Assembly (NCBI GenBank): GCA_030448025.1
Contig: JAUJNQ010000001.1
Coordinates: forward strand, 58,513-122,512
Direction of reading: 5' to 3'
DNA: 64,000 bases
From: Acidimicrobiales bacterium
GTDB lineage: Bacteria; Actinomycetota; Acidimicrobiia; Acidimicrobiales; GCA-2861595
Below the pieces are notes generated by a model. It was given only the letters and a program-made list of their open reading frames with translations. It had not been told where the DNA came from and ran no database searches. Shown one piece after another: positions 45,722 to 55,616 of this stretch. The translations under genes were made by a program, and so were the position numbers. The stretch's first letter is position 1. The number at the start of each line of letters is the position of its first letter.

Positions 45722-45943
45722 GTGGCCGTCGTGGACGAGGTCCCCGAAGAAGCCATCCAGGACGTCGAGGCCGTACAGACGAGCGCCGGGCACGACCACG
45801 AAGGCGTCACTGGTGAGAACGGCACCCTGCGGGCCCACCTCGAGGAGGTGCACCAGCTCGAGGTCCCGTCGGAGATGAGCGCATCGACCCACGCCGGCCT
45901 GCACGACCGCCTGCACGACGACACCGCGGCCGCCGACGACTGA
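45722..45943 (+). CDS. Small acidic protein, divergent from the NHEJ operon
   Basis: 73 residues from GTG 45722 (or 70 from GTG 45731, better spaced from GGGGAAGG). Nearly every third base is G or C, which rules out a chance frame. Sequence VDEVPEEAIQDVEAVQTSAG leads to TLRAHLEEVHQLEVPSEMSAS and HAGLHDRLHDD, with repeated His that recalls small actinobacterial zinc-binding proteins. Function unknown. Its start is only 40 bases from the ligase start. Confidence 0.6.
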   Translation: MAVVDEVPEEAIQDVEAVQTSAGHDHEGVTGENGTLRAHLEEVHQLEVPSEMSASTHAGLHDRLHDDTAAADD

Positions 45944-45976
45944 GACCCGCTCCCGGCCATAGGCGGGGGCTCACGG

Positions 45977-47509
45977 CTAGTCGACGTGGCTGTCGTGCTC
46001 CTGATCGTCGCCAGGCGCAGGAGGGGTCGGCCAGCTGGTCACCATCTGGATGGGCTCGCTGGCTTCCCTCTCCTCGCGCCCGACCGCCGCCCACGCCGAC
46101 CCCGGTGACGCCGGCTCGACGACGTCCACGTAGTCGAAGTCTTCGAAGTCGCCGTCCTCCTCCAAGGTGGAGCGGGCCACGATCGAGGCCAGAGCCCGCC
46201 GCGCGGCGGTCCGGCCCTGGGCGATGCAGGTGGTGATCCCGAGCCCGCGGTAGGCGGCACCGACCACCTCCACGCCGGGTAGGTCGCGCCGGAGGGCAGC
46301 CTCCATGCTCGCCACCCTCTCGAGGTGTCCCACCCGGTACTGGGGGAAGGCGTCGATCCATCTGGTCACCCTGGCCCGCACCGGCGCCTGGGTGAGATGC
46401 AGCACCTCGACCAGCTCGTTGTGCAGGTGCTGCACCAGCTCGATGTCCTTCATGTCCAGGGCCCGTTCGTCACCGAAGCGCCCGGCGGAGACTCGGAGCA
46501 CGACCTCGTCGGGCTCGGCCCAATGCGGCCACTTGGACGAGGCGAACGAGCAGGCGGTGATCAGGTGGCCCCCGCTCTGGGGAACGAGGAACCCGCTCCC
46601 GTCCGGCGGCTCCGGGAAGGCGGACGCGGGATAGGCGAGCACGGTGACGGTCACCGACGCGTGGTCGATGGACCGTAGCTGGGCCGCGGCATCGGGCGAA
46701 GCCGTTGCCAACAGGCCGGCGGTGACGTGGGCAGGGGTGGCGACGATGGTGGCCTCGGCGCCCTCCACGGGCACCGAGTCGACAGGCGATCCCAGATGGA
46801 TGGTGGCCCCACCGGCGCGCAGCTCCTCCACCAGCCGATCCACCAGCTGGCCCAACCCGCCGCGCAGTGAATGGAACGCCGGTTTGGCCTGGTCCCCTCG
46901 CTGGGCGCGCACGCCACGCATGCGGCTCCTGGCCGACGCCGCCGCCGCCAGCTGCGGGGCGGTTGCCTGGACGCTCAGGTCCTTCGACGGCCCCGCATGG
47001 ATGCCGCCGAAGAGCGGGTCCACCAGGCGGTCGACCACCTGGTGGCCCAGCCGGGCCGTCACCAGGTCGCCCACCGAGAGGTCTCCGTCACCGTCCTTCC
47101 TTCGCCCCCGGGGGAGGAGCCCGTCGAGGGCGACCCTCGCCACCGCGCCCGGCGACAGGATGCGGGACCGGGCAACCGAGACCAGGCGGCTGGGCACTCC
47201 GAGGAGGATGCCCCTGGGCAGGGGCCGAAGACGTCCCCCCACCCACACTGCGGCGTGTTCGGTGGCGGCGGTCACCAGCTCGTCCTCCAGGCCCAGCTCG
47301 CGGCAGAGCTCGGTGGCCTCGGGCGTCCGGGCCACGAAGGCGTCGGGCCCGAGGTCCACCCGGTGGCCCCCGATGTCGTCGGTGACGATCTTGCCGCCGA
47401 GATGCTCCGATGACTCCAGCACCATGACCTCCGCTCCCGCCCGCAGCAGCTCCCACGCCGCAGCCAGGCCGGTGATGCCCCCGCCGACGACCGCCACGCG
47501 GGGCGTCAC
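45977..47509 (-). CDS. hemY: Protoporphyrinogen/coproporphyrinogen oxidase HemY (HemG in some schemes)
   Basis: 510 residues from GTG, GTGA overlap with hemH. FAD-binding Rossmann motif VAVVGGGITGLAAAWELLRAG, then LESSEHLGGKIVTDD, FVARTPEATELC, and C-terminal VVGAAYRGLGITTCIAQGR. Oxidises the porphyrinogen before iron insertion. The last 60 residues are an acidic extension (LEEDGDFEDFDYVDVVEPAS) unusual for the family. Whether the route runs via coproporphyrin depends on HemQ, which is not in the window. Confidence 0.92.
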   Translation of the reverse strand: MTPRVAVVGGGITGLAAAWELLRAGAEVMVLESSEHLGGKIVTDDIGGHRVDLGPDAFVARTPEATELCRELGLEDELVTAATEHAAVWVGGRLRPLPRGILLGVPSRLVSVARSRILSPGAVARVALDGLLPRGRRKDGDGDLSVGDLVTARLGHQVVDRLVDPLFGGIHAGPSKDLSVQATAPQLAAAASARSRMRGVRAQRGDQAKPAFHSLRGGLGQLVDRLVEELRAGGATIHLGSPVDSVPVEGAEATIVATPAHVTAGLLATASPDAAAQLRSIDHASVTVTVLAYPASAFPEPPDGSGFLVPQSGGHLITACSFASSKWPHWAEPDEVVLRVSAGRFGDERALDMKDIELVQHLHNELVEVLHLTQAPVRARVTRWIDAFPQYRVGHLERVASMEAALRRDLPGVEVVGAAYRGLGITTCIAQGRTAARRALASIVARSTLEEDGDFEDFDYVDVVEPASPGSAWAAVGREEREASEPIQMVTSWPTPPAPGDDQEHDSHVD

Positions 47510-48423
47510 GACCGGACCGCCGACCGCACGACGTCGGCCAGCATGGCCATGAAGCGGGGATCGTCGTTGAGCGAGGGCGTCCGGCTGAGGCGCAGTCCGG
47601 CGGCCTCGGCCACGCCTCGAGCCTCGATGTCGATGTCGTAAAGGACCTCGAGATGATCGGACACGAAGCCGGCCGGGCAGACGACCACCGACTCCACCCC
47701 GTCGTCGGGGAGGCGCCGGATCACCTCCAAGATGTCCGGGCCGATCCAGGGGTCGGCGGTGCGCCCTGCGCTCTGCCACGCCACGCGCCAGCGCTTCAGG
47801 CCGCCCCGGGCGGCGACCGCGTCAGCGGTCTGGTGTAGCTGTTCGGGGTAGGAGGGTTCGTCGAGGGGGAGGGCCCGCTCGGGGAGGGAATGGGCGCTGA
47901 ACAACGTCTCCACCGGAGATCCGGGCGGGAGGCCGATGAGGGCTCGCATGACTCGCTCGGCGAGGAGCTCGATCAACACCGGATGGAGGTGCCAGCGCTC
48001 GATGCCGGTGTAGGTCGTGCCACTGTCGGAGGCCGATGTCGCCGCCCGCTGGTGGTATTGGCCAACGCTGAGGGCCGAATAGTGAGGCGCCAGCACCAGG
48101 CCCACCACCCGCCCGGCGCCAGCGGCCAGCAGCGTGGCCATGCCATCCTCGATGGACGGAGCGGCGTGCTTCTGGCCCAACGCCACGACGAAGCCTTCCC
48201 CCAGGCAGCTGCCGATCCCGCAGGCCTGGGCCCGGGTGCGCTCGGCGAGGGGCGACGTACCTCCGATGGCGGCGTAGCGGCGCTCGAGATCGGCCAGCAG
48301 CTCCGGTGTCGGCTGACGCCCCCTGCGCACGTCGGTGTAGTACGCCTCCACTTCCTCGAGCGAGGCCGGGGTGCCGTATGCCATCACCAGGACGCCGATG
48401 GGTTGGTCAGGGCGGTCAGGCAC
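47506..48423 (-). CDS. hemH: Ferrochelatase HemH
   Basis: 305 residues from GTG 48423, 8-base overlap with hemE. Opening IGVLVMAYGTPASLEEVEAYY, LVLAPHYSALSVGQY, and the metal-site FSAHSLPERALPLDEPSYPEQL; later CPAGFVSDHLEVLYDIDIEA. Inserts Fe(II) into the porphyrin or coproporphyrin. Part of a three-gene translationally coupled heme operon. Confidence 0.94.
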   Translation of the reverse strand: MPDRPDQPIGVLVMAYGTPASLEEVEAYYTDVRRGRQPTPELLADLERRYAAIGGTSPLAERTRAQACGIGSCLGEGFVVALGQKHAAPSIEDGMATLLAAGAGRVVGLVLAPHYSALSVGQYHQRAATSASDSGTTYTGIERWHLHPVLIELLAERVMRALIGLPPGSPVETLFSAHSLPERALPLDEPSYPEQLHQTADAVAARGGLKRWRVAWQSAGRTADPWIGPDILEVIRRLPDDGVESVVVCPAGFVSDHLEVLYDIDIEARGVAEAAGLRLSRTPSLNDDPRFMAMLADVVRSAVRS

Positions 48424-49441
48424 CGTGGACGAGCTCCACCACACGCTGCAGCGTGGCCGGATCGGTGTCGGGCAGAACGCCGTGGCCGAGGTTGAACACG
48501 TGGCCGGCTCTCCCGCCCGCCTGGTCCAGAATCTTTTGGGTCTCCGTCTCCACCACCTCCCAGGGCGCCAGGCACATAGCGGGGTCCAGGTTGCCCTGCA
48601 CCGCCTTGTCGTGGCCGATGCGCCCCCAAGCCACGTCGATCGGCACCCTCCAGTCCACACCCACCACGTCGGGACCGGCTTCGGCCATGAGGCCGAGCAG
48701 CTCACCGGTGCCCACACCGAAGTGGATGCGGGGGACACCAAGGTCGGCCAGGCCGTGGAAGATGCGGCGTGTGACGGGAAGCACCAGCTCTGCGTAGTCG
48801 GCGGGAGAGAGGACGCCGGCCCAGCTGTCGAAGAGCTGCACGGCCTGTGCCCCGGCCTCCACCTGGGAGCGCAGCGAGACCAGGGCCAGGTCGGCGAGGG
48901 CGTCGAGGAGGGCCCACCACGTCTCGGGCTCGGCGTGCATCAACGACTTGGTACGGGCATGGCTGCGAGACGGACCACCCTCGATGAGGTAGCTGGCCAC
49001 GGTGAACGGCGCCCCGGCGAAGCCGATCAAAGGAACAGAGAGCTCGGCCACCAGCTGGCGTATCGCCTCGAGGACGTACGGCGTGTCCTCTTCGGGCTCC
49101 AGGGGCCGGAGCCGGCTCAGGTCTTCCTTGGTGCGGAAGGGGTCGTTCACCACCGGTCCCGTCCCCGGAACCACGTCCACGCCAAACCCGATGGCGGCCA
49201 CGGGGACCACGATGTCGGAGAAGAGGATGGCTGCGTCCACGCCGTAGCGGCGCACCGGCTGGAGGGTGAGCTCGGTTACCAGCTCGGGCCGGCGGATGGC
49301 CTCGAGGATGCTGCCGCTGCCTCGCCGAGCCCGGTACTCGGGCAGGGCTCTACCCGCCTGGCGCATGAACCACACCGGCACATGGGGGGCGGGTCGGCGC
49401 CGGCACGCCAGCAGGAAAGGGGCTTCATCGTGCGCAGCCAT
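48416..49441 (-). CDS. hemE: Uroporphyrinogen decarboxylase HemE
   Basis: 341 residues. Signature VWFMRQAGRALPEYRARRG, LFSDIVVPVAAIGFGVDVVPG, GFAGAPFTVASYLIEGGPSR, VQLFDSWAGVLSPADYAELVLP and HFGVGTGELLGLM. Converts uroporphyrinogen III to coproporphyrinogen III. First gene of hemE-hemH-hemY; the promoter is probably within 49442-49520. Confidence 0.95.
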   Translation of the reverse strand: MAAHDEAPFLLACRRRPAPHVPVWFMRQAGRALPEYRARRGSGSILEAIRRPELVTELTLQPVRRYGVDAAILFSDIVVPVAAIGFGVDVVPGTGPVVNDPFRTKEDLSRLRPLEPEEDTPYVLEAIRQLVAELSVPLIGFAGAPFTVASYLIEGGPSRSHARTKSLMHAEPETWWALLDALADLALVSLRSQVEAGAQAVQLFDSWAGVLSPADYAELVLPVTRRIFHGLADLGVPRIHFGVGTGELLGLMAEAGPDVVGVDWRVPIDVAWGRIGHDKAVQGNLDPAMCLAPWEVVETETQKILDQAGGRAGHVFNLGHGVLPDTDPATLQRVVELVHGA

Positions 49442-49520
49442 GGCTGAGGCGACGTTAGGCGTCGCCGAGACCCCGAGGATGACAAGTGAGAGAGCGAGCG
49501 GGCCTGACCGTCCACTGCCC

Positions 49521-50024
49521 TCACGCCAGCAGCGGCCCTGCCCTTGGCGGCGCCGTCGACCAGTGCCTCCCGGTCGGATCGGTTACCTCCAAGGTCACAT
49601 CTGGCCGCAGCTTGGCGTGCCATCCCGGCTGGTGCAGGCGGTGGTGATGGCGGGAGCACACCAGCACCAGGTTCTCCACGCAGGTGGGGCCGTCATCGGC
49701 GATGTGGACCACGTGATGGCCCTCGCACCATGACGAGGTGCGGTCACAGCCGGGAAAGCGGCAGTGCTCGTCTCGAACCACCAGGGCGTTCCACAGGTTG
49801 GCGGGGATGGTGCGGGTGGAGGTGCCGTAGTCCAACACCGCCGAGCGCCCGGCCAAGACCTCGTGCTCGAGCGGGTCGAAGGACAAGGCGTCTCCCCTCG
49901 TGGTGATGCCGAAGGAGGGGACGCTGCTTGCCGACTTCTCCTCGCTGCCTCGAGTCAAGCTGAGCCCTGGTAGCGCCGCCCGCTCCGCCCGAACTGGCGA
50001 CGAGTCCAGCTGCATAGGCCGCAA
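49521..50024 (-). pseudogene. HNH endonuclease C-terminal remnant (DUF222 type)
   Basis: 167 residues. Only the HNH end of a DUF222-HNH protein is left: NALVVRDEHCRFPGCDRTSSWCEGHHVVHIADDGPTC and LVLVCSRHHHRLHQPGW, with the zinc cysteines and catalytic His present. The roughly 250-residue DUF222 part that should come first is missing; upstream sequence in other frames does not supply it. Such genes are multicopy in actinobacteria and often degrade. Confidence 0.7.
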
Positions 50025-50160
50025 ATCGTCGCCAGAAGGGGTGGGAGGTGACTCTCACAGGCTCCTGGTTGGCTGGGGCCATGCGCCTCAGCGACCGGCT
50101 CTGTTCTATCTCCGAGCCCTAGACTCGTCTCCCCTCCGCGCAGGGTTTGGAAGGGAGCGC

Positions 50161-52372
50161 GTGGCCTCACATACTGAGCTTCAGGCGGAGCAGGCCTTCG
50201 TGGAGCGCGCCTACGAACGCGTGGACGAGCTGCGTGCCCAGGCTCGGGAGCGGCTGGAGACGGCGTTGCGCCAGCGGGGGGGCACCCCTCAAGCCGTCAC
50301 CGAGCGGGACATGATCGTGCGCACTGCCCTCCACCGCATCGAGCAGCTCGACCTCGGGGGCCAGCCCCTGTGCTTCGGGCGAATCGACTTCGCCGATGGC
50401 CAGTCCTTCCACCTCGGCCGCCTGGCTGTCTCCGGCCAGGATCAGGAGCCCCTGATCGTGGACTGGCGGGCCCCCGTGGCCGAGCCCTTCTACCGCGCCA
50501 CCGGCCGCCACCCCATGGGCCTGTCCCGCAGGCGCCACTTCGCCACCGAGGGTCGCCGGGTGGTGAGCATCGAGGACGAGGTCTTCTCCGTCGACGGGGA
50601 CGCCGACGGGGACGGGGACGGGGACGGGACGATCTCCGACCAGAACGGCCACTCGCTGGTGGGACGGCGCCCTGCTGGCCGCCTTGGAGCGCTCCCGGTC
50701 CGGCCAGATGGGCGACATCGTGGCGACCGTCCAGCGAGAGCAGGACGAGGTGATCCGCTCCGACCTGGCCGGCGTGCTGGTGGTGCAGGGCGGTCCGGGC
50801 ACGGGGAAGACTGCGGTTGCTCTCCACCGGGCCGCCTACCTCCTCTACACCCACCGGTTCCCCCTGGAGCGCCAGGGCGTGCTGGTGGTCGGCCCCAACC
50901 GCCTCTATCTGAGCTACGTGGAGCACGTCCTGCCGTCCCTCGGTGAGACGGGGGTGGTCCTCACCACCGTGGAGGGGCTGGTGCCCGACGCCAGAGTCCG
51001 CGCCGTGGATGGGCGGTTGGCGGCGCGCGTGAAGGGCAGCGCCCGCATGGCCGAGGTGCTGGCTCATGCCGTGCGTGACCGGGAGCGCCCCCTGCGCCGC
51101 CCACTCGAGGTCGGTGTGGACGGCGTCATTCTCCGGCTCGGCGTGCGAGACAGCAGACAGGCCGTGGCCTTCGCCCGCCGCCGGCCCGGCACCCACAACG
51201 CCCGACGCCGACACGTGGAGCGGTGGTTGGCACGCCACTTCCAGGACCAGTACGGCCTCAGCCTGGAGCGCCGCCGCCGGACGGCTGCGGAGTCGACACA
51301 CGACCAGCTGGAGGGCTTCGACCTGGACGGGTTCGAGCTGGAGAGTCCCGACCCCGCCGGCGAGGAGGGCGAGGACGTGTGGCCACGGATCCGGCGCCTT
51401 CCCCCGGTGGCCGAGGCCCTCGACCGCATGTGGCCGCTGCTCTCCCCCGAGGAGCTGCTCCACGACCTGTACGGGGCGCGCCCGCTGCTCGAGCTGGCCG
51501 CCGAGGGGAGGTTGAACGAGCCGGAGCGGGCTGCCCTGTACCGGGATCGCAGCTCGAGCCTCGACGCCATTCCGTGGACGGCGGCCGATCTGGCCCTGCT
51601 GGACGAGGTCCGGGTCCTGCTCGGCCCGCGCCGGCTGCGGCCGAGGGAGGACGACGAGATCCGAACCTACGGGCACATCGTGGTCGACGAGGCCCAGGAC
51701 CTCACTGCCACGCAGCTGCGCATGCTCGCTCGCCGTTCCCTGTCCGGCTCCATGACCGTGGTGGGCGACATCGCCCAGGCCACCGGCCCCTCGGCCCCGG
51801 AGGGGTGGGAGGAGGTCACCTCCCACCTTCCTCGCAACCCTGCTGCCCGCGTGGCCCAGCTCAGCGTGAACTACCGCACACCGAGCGAGGTCATGGAGGT
51901 GGCCGGCCGGGTCCTGGCCGCAGTGGCGCCCCACCTGCGTCCACCGCTGTCGGCGCGCTCAACCGGAGTGCCGCCAACGTTCCTGCTCGGCACTCCGGCG
52001 TCGCTTGCAACCACGGTGGCAGACGTAGCCAGGCAGGAGAGCGACGAGGTGCGGCCGGGCACGACGGCGGTGATCTCTGCCGTCTCCTTGCTCGCTGCCG
52101 TCGGGGGGGCCTTGGACGGGGCGGGCGTGGACTTCGCCTACGCAGATCGCAAGGGCCTCGACGCTCCGATCACGCTGCTGGCCGTGGGTGTTGTGAAGGG
52201 CCTGGAGTTCGACTCGGTGGTCGTGGTGGAGCCGGCCCTCATCGTCGACGAGGAGGTGCAGGGGCTGCGCGCCCTCTACGTCGCCCTCACCCGGCCCACC
52301 CGCCGTCTCACCGTGGTGCACGCCGACGAGTTGCCATCATCCCTGGCCGGCCTGCCGTCCGTGGCGCACTGA
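50161..52372 (+). CDS. HelD-like UvrD-family helicase, one frame slip
   Basis: About 736 residues. N-terminal coiled coil (LRAQARERLETALRQRGG), YRATGRHPMGLSRRRHF, then, after an extra base near 50665, Walker A GGPGTGKTAVALHRAAYL, DEAQDLTATQLRML with Walker B, and QLSVNYRTPSEVMEVA, AVGVVKGLEFDSVVVVEPAL, GLRALYVALTRPTRRLTVVH. The N-terminal coil and first motifs are typical of HelD, which dislodges RNA polymerase. A (Asp-Gly)n stretch, ADGDGDGDGT, lies just before the slip, which may be why the assembly erred. Confidence 0.82.
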
Positions 52373-52410
52373 GGTTCTGAGGATACGCTGCGGCCCGTGG
52401 GCGAGCGAAG

Positions 52411-52767
52411 GTGAGCGAGCCGAGGGACGTGGTCGAAGGGGCCGGACCGAAGGCACCCGAGGTGGGCTTCGACGAGCTGGCCGACGCGCTGGAGTCGGGA
52501 GCGCCTCTGGTCGACGTGCGGATGCCCGACGAGTACGCGGTGGTCCACGTTCCGGAGGCGGTGCTCATCCCTCTGCCCGAGCTCGCCACCCGCGCCCAGG
52601 AGGTGGTCAAGGACCGGCGGGTCTACGTGATCTGCGCTTCCGGTGGACGCAGCCAGGTTGCCGCCGAGGCGCTCAACAAGGCCGGCTGGGACGCGGTGTC
52701 CGTGGCCGGTGGCACCAAGGGATGGGCATCGCAAGGCCGTCCGGTGAGCCGCGGTCCGGCGGTCTAG
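52411..52767 (+). CDS. Rhodanese-domain protein
   Basis: 118 residues. A single rhodanese domain: GFDELADALESGAPLVDVRMPDEYAVVH, VVKDRRVYVICASGGRSQVAAEAL and GWDAVSVAGGTKGW. The active-site Cys (CASGGRS) is present, so sulfur transfer or a redox role is possible. It lies 38 bases after the helicase, maybe in the same transcript. Confidence 0.88.
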   Translation: MSEPRDVVEGAGPKAPEVGFDELADALESGAPLVDVRMPDEYAVVHVPEAVLIPLPELATRAQEVVKDRRVYVICASGGRSQVAAEALNKAGWDAVSVAGGTKGWASQGRPVSRGPAV

Positions 52768-52946
52768 GTGGGCCCCCGGGCAAGAAATGGCCGGGACGGG
52801 GCGGCAGGCATATCCTGTGGCCGCTCCCGGGTGGGCGAGCTTGGCTGTTGGCAAAGGACAGAGGGTACAAAAGTCGCCCGGAGGCTCCGCCGCCGGGGTG
52901 GGTCGGAAGGAGTTTCGATCGTGCTCGTGGGCAGTCGGGTCGGGAG

Positions 52947-53786
52947 ATGACCCGATGGCACCTGTCGGCCCGATCCTCCTTGTTGTTGCTCGTTCCCTTG
53001 TTGGTGGCGCTGGCCGCGGTGGCCCTGTCCCGGCCGCCGGAGGCACGGGCGGCCCAGCCGACGACCCAGGCGCTGGCGGAGGAAACCGAGGCGGACCCGG
53101 AGCTGGGCGCTCGGCTGTACCAGCGTGACTGCGTCTTCTGTCACGGGGCTGACGGAAAAGGGACGTCCCGCGGTCAGAGCCTCACCGAGGTGGGCCCCGC
53201 CGAGGCCCACTACTCCATCACCACCGGTCGCATGCCCATCGAGGACGTGGGGGACGAGCGTCGACGCCGCGAGGTCAAGTACAAGGCGGAGGAGGTCGAC
53301 GCCCTGATCGCCCACATGCGGCGCTTCCTGGCCTTCGAGCCGGAGATCCCGGAGGTCAACGTCGAGGAGGGCAAGCTGTCCGAGGGCGGCGAGGTGTTCC
53401 TGGCCGAGTGCGCCGCCTGCCATCAGTGGTCGGGGGCAGGCGGGGCCCTCCTCGGTCGAGAGGCTCCCGGCCTGAGAGAAGCGACGCCGACCCAGATCGC
53501 CTCGGCCATTCGCGCCGGCCCGCCGGGCATGCCCGGCTACGGCGAGGAGGTCATCGACGAGGAGCAGCTCAACAGCGTGGTCAAGTACGTGCTCTACCTC
53601 CGGGAGCCGCAGGATCGGGGCGGCAACGGCCTCTGGCACCTGGGACCCTTCGCCGAGGGACTCATCGCCTGGGTGGTGGGGATCGGGGTGCTGATCCTCG
53701 CCGTGCTCTGGATCGGTGAGCGGGGGACCGGTGAACCGGTGGCCGAGCCCCAGCCAAGCGAAGGCGAGGGTGGGGCGACGCAATGA
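52947..53786 (+). CDS. qcrC: Cytochrome bc1 diheme cytochrome c subunit QcrC
   Basis: 279 residues from ATG 52947. Signal/anchor helix (LLLLVPLLVALAAVALS), two heme c sites CVFCHG and CAACHQ with distal methionines (GRMPIED, GPPGMPGY), and a C-terminal helix LIAWVVGIGVLILAVLW. This is the actinobacterial di-heme form that replaces a soluble cytochrome c and passes electrons straight to the oxidase. ATGA overlap with qcrA. Confidence 0.94.
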   Translation: MTRWHLSARSSLLLLVPLLVALAAVALSRPPEARAAQPTTQALAEETEADPELGARLYQRDCVFCHGADGKGTSRGQSLTEVGPAEAHYSITTGRMPIEDVGDERRRREVKYKAEEVDALIAHMRRFLAFEPEIPEVNVEEGKLSEGGEVFLAECAACHQWSGAGGALLGREAPGLREATPTQIASAIRAGPPGMPGYGEEVIDEEQLNSVVKYVLYLREPQDRGGNGLWHLGPFAEGLIAWVVGIGVLILAVLWIGERGTGEPVAEPQPSEGEGGATQ

Positions 53787-54637
53787 GCGCAGGCGACGAG
53801 AAGCACGAACAGCGGGCCGAGCGGGGGGCGGCCATCGCCTTCCTCGTGGCCGCCGCCGGCGCCGTGGCTCTCGGGTTCGTCTACGCAGGGGGCGGACAGC
53901 CCCAGGCCGAGGGCCTGCTCCTGGCGGTGTCTCTGGGCGGGATCGGGGTGGGGCTGGTGATCTGGGCCAACAAGCTCCTACCCCAGGGCCCGGTGCAGGA
54001 GCAGCGCGAGGTCCTCCCGACCAGCGACGAGGAGCGAGCGGGATTCGAGGAGGACCTGAAGGGCGCCGGGCTGGTGAAGCGGCGCACCCTGCTCGCTCGC
54101 ACGTTGGGCCTGGCCGTGCTGGCGCTGGGTGGCGCCGCCGTCTTCCCCATCCGCTCGCTCGGCCCGAGCCCCGGCAAGTCCCTCAAGCAGACGGCGTGGA
54201 AGCCGGGCATGAAGCTCGTGAACGAGCACGACGAGGAGGTGAAGGCCGGCGCCCTGTCCGTCGGCGGGTTCATCACCGTCTTCCCCGAGGGGCACACCAA
54301 GGACGCCGATGCTCAGGCCGTGATGGTGCGGGTGGCGGAGAACCAGCTCCACCCCACGGAGGAACGGGAGGAGTGGTCGCCCGAGGGCCTCATCGTCTAC
54401 TCCAAGGTCTGCACCCACGCCGGTTGCCCGGTGGGTCTCTACCAGGCGGACACCCACCAGCTCATCTGCCCGTGCCACCAGTCGGCGTTCAACGTGCTGG
54501 AGGAGGCCAAGCCCGTGTTCGGTCCTGCCACCCGCAAGTTGCCCCAGCTCCCGATCGAGGTAGGCGAGAACGGGGAGCTCAAGGCCACCGGTGACTTCTC
54601 CGAGCCCATCGGTCCCGCATTCTGGAACCTGGGATGA
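53783..54637 (+). CDS. qcrA: Rieske iron-sulfur subunit QcrA
   Basis: 284 residues. Three N-terminal membrane helices (about 18-35, 45-62, and 110-128), then the Rieske domain with cluster ligands CTHAGCP and CPCHQS. Length and triple helix fit actinobacterial QcrA. It overlaps qcrC and ctaC by 4 bases each. qcrB is not next but lies on the other strand 5 kb away. Confidence 0.94.
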   Translation: MSAGDEKHEQRAERGAAIAFLVAAAGAVALGFVYAGGGQPQAEGLLLAVSLGGIGVGLVIWANKLLPQGPVQEQREVLPTSDEERAGFEEDLKGAGLVKRRTLLARTLGLAVLALGGAAVFPIRSLGPSPGKSLKQTAWKPGMKLVNEHDEEVKAGALSVGGFITVFPEGHTKDADAQAVMVRVAENQLHPTEEREEWSPEGLIVYSKVCTHAGCPVGLYQADTHQLICPCHQSAFNVLEEAKPVFGPATRKLPQLPIEVGENGELKATGDFSEPIGPAFWNLG

Positions 54638-55614
54638 CCAGAGCCCGGTGTCGCGCGTTGGCCGGCGTGGCCGTGGGGATTGTGCTCCTGGCTGCGTGCT
54701 CGAAGGCGTCACCCAACGCCCTGGAGCCAAAGGGCCCCGACGCCCGGAGCATCGCCGATGTGGCCTGGCTCATGTTCGCCATGGCCACGGCCGTCTACGT
54801 CGTGGTCGCCGGCTTCATCATCGTCGGTGCTCTTCGGGGCGCCAAGGCCTCGCGCATATCGGACAACGCCTTCATCTGGGTCGGAGGTCTTTTCGCCCCC
54901 ATTGCCATTCTGGCCATTTTGGCCGTGGTGACGGTGAAGACCACCGACTCGCTGCGAACGCCCGATCCCAACCCGTTGAAGATCGAGGCTACGGGCTTCC
55001 AGTACTGGTGGGCGGTTGAGTACCCGGACGAGAAGGTGACCACGGCCAACGAAATCCGTGTGCCTGCCGGGCGCCCGGTGGAGATCGGACTGCACAGCAA
55101 GGACGTGATACACAGCTTCTGGGTGCCCGAGCTGGCGGGGAAGGTGGACATGGTCCCAGGGCAGCGCAACGTGATCCGCTTCACGGCCGACAAGCCGGGC
55201 GAGTACCGGGGCCAGTGCGCCGAGTTCTGCGGCCTGCAGCACGCCAAGATGGCCTTCCTCGTGGTGGCCGAGGAACCCGGCGACTACGAGCGCTGGGTCA
55301 TACGCCAGCAGCGGCCCCGCTCCGGCCCGTCCAGCGAGCGGGAGGCCGCCGGTGAGCAGGTCTTCATGCGCTCCTCGTGTGCCGGCTGCCACGCCGTCCG
55401 CGGAACCGAAGCCCAGGGGACGCTGGGCCCCGATCTCAGCGACTTCGGCAGCCGCCGCACGATCGGTGCCGTGGCCGTCCCGAACACCCGAGGCCACCTG
55501 GCGGGCTGGATCGAGAACTCACAGTCCATAAAGCCCGGGAACCTGATGCCGCCGGTGCAGCTCGAGCCGGACGAGCTGCTCAATCTTATCGAGTACCTGG
55601 AGGGTCTCAGCTAG
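54634..55614 (+). CDS. ctaC: Cytochrome oxidase subunit II with fused cytochrome c (caa3 type)
   Basis: 326 residues. Lipoprotein signal (VGIVLLAACSKAS), two membrane helices, then cupredoxin domain with CuA ligands HSFWVPELAGK and GQCAEFCGLQHAKM. A C-terminal cytochrome c domain carries CAGCHA and NLMPP. The fused heme makes it a caa3-type subunit, unlike the usual actinobacterial aa3, and a client of the Ccm genes at 0-4 kb. Confidence 0.94.
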   Translation: MTRARCRALAGVAVGIVLLAACSKASPNALEPKGPDARSIADVAWLMFAMATAVYVVVAGFIIVGALRGAKASRISDNAFIWVGGLFAPIAILAILAVVTVKTTDSLRTPDPNPLKIEATGFQYWWAVEYPDEKVTTANEIRVPAGRPVEIGLHSKDVIHSFWVPELAGKVDMVPGQRNVIRFTADKPGEYRGQCAEFCGLQHAKMAFLVVAEEPGDYERWVIRQQRPRSGPSSEREAAGEQVFMRSSCAGCHAVRGTEAQGTLGPDLSDFGSRRTIGAVAVPNTRGHLAGWIENSQSIKPGNLMPPVQLEPDELLNLIEYLEGLS

Positions 55615-55616
55615 CC

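Noticed and set aside
49442-50160. Possible mobile element around the HNH remnant
   Set aside because: No terminal repeats, transposase or target duplication could be seen; HNH/DUF222 genes commonly decay alone.
50595-50630. GACGGG repeat as a possible regulatory repeat
   Set aside because: In-frame Asp-Gly codons inside the helicase gene; it explains a slip rather than a regulatory element.
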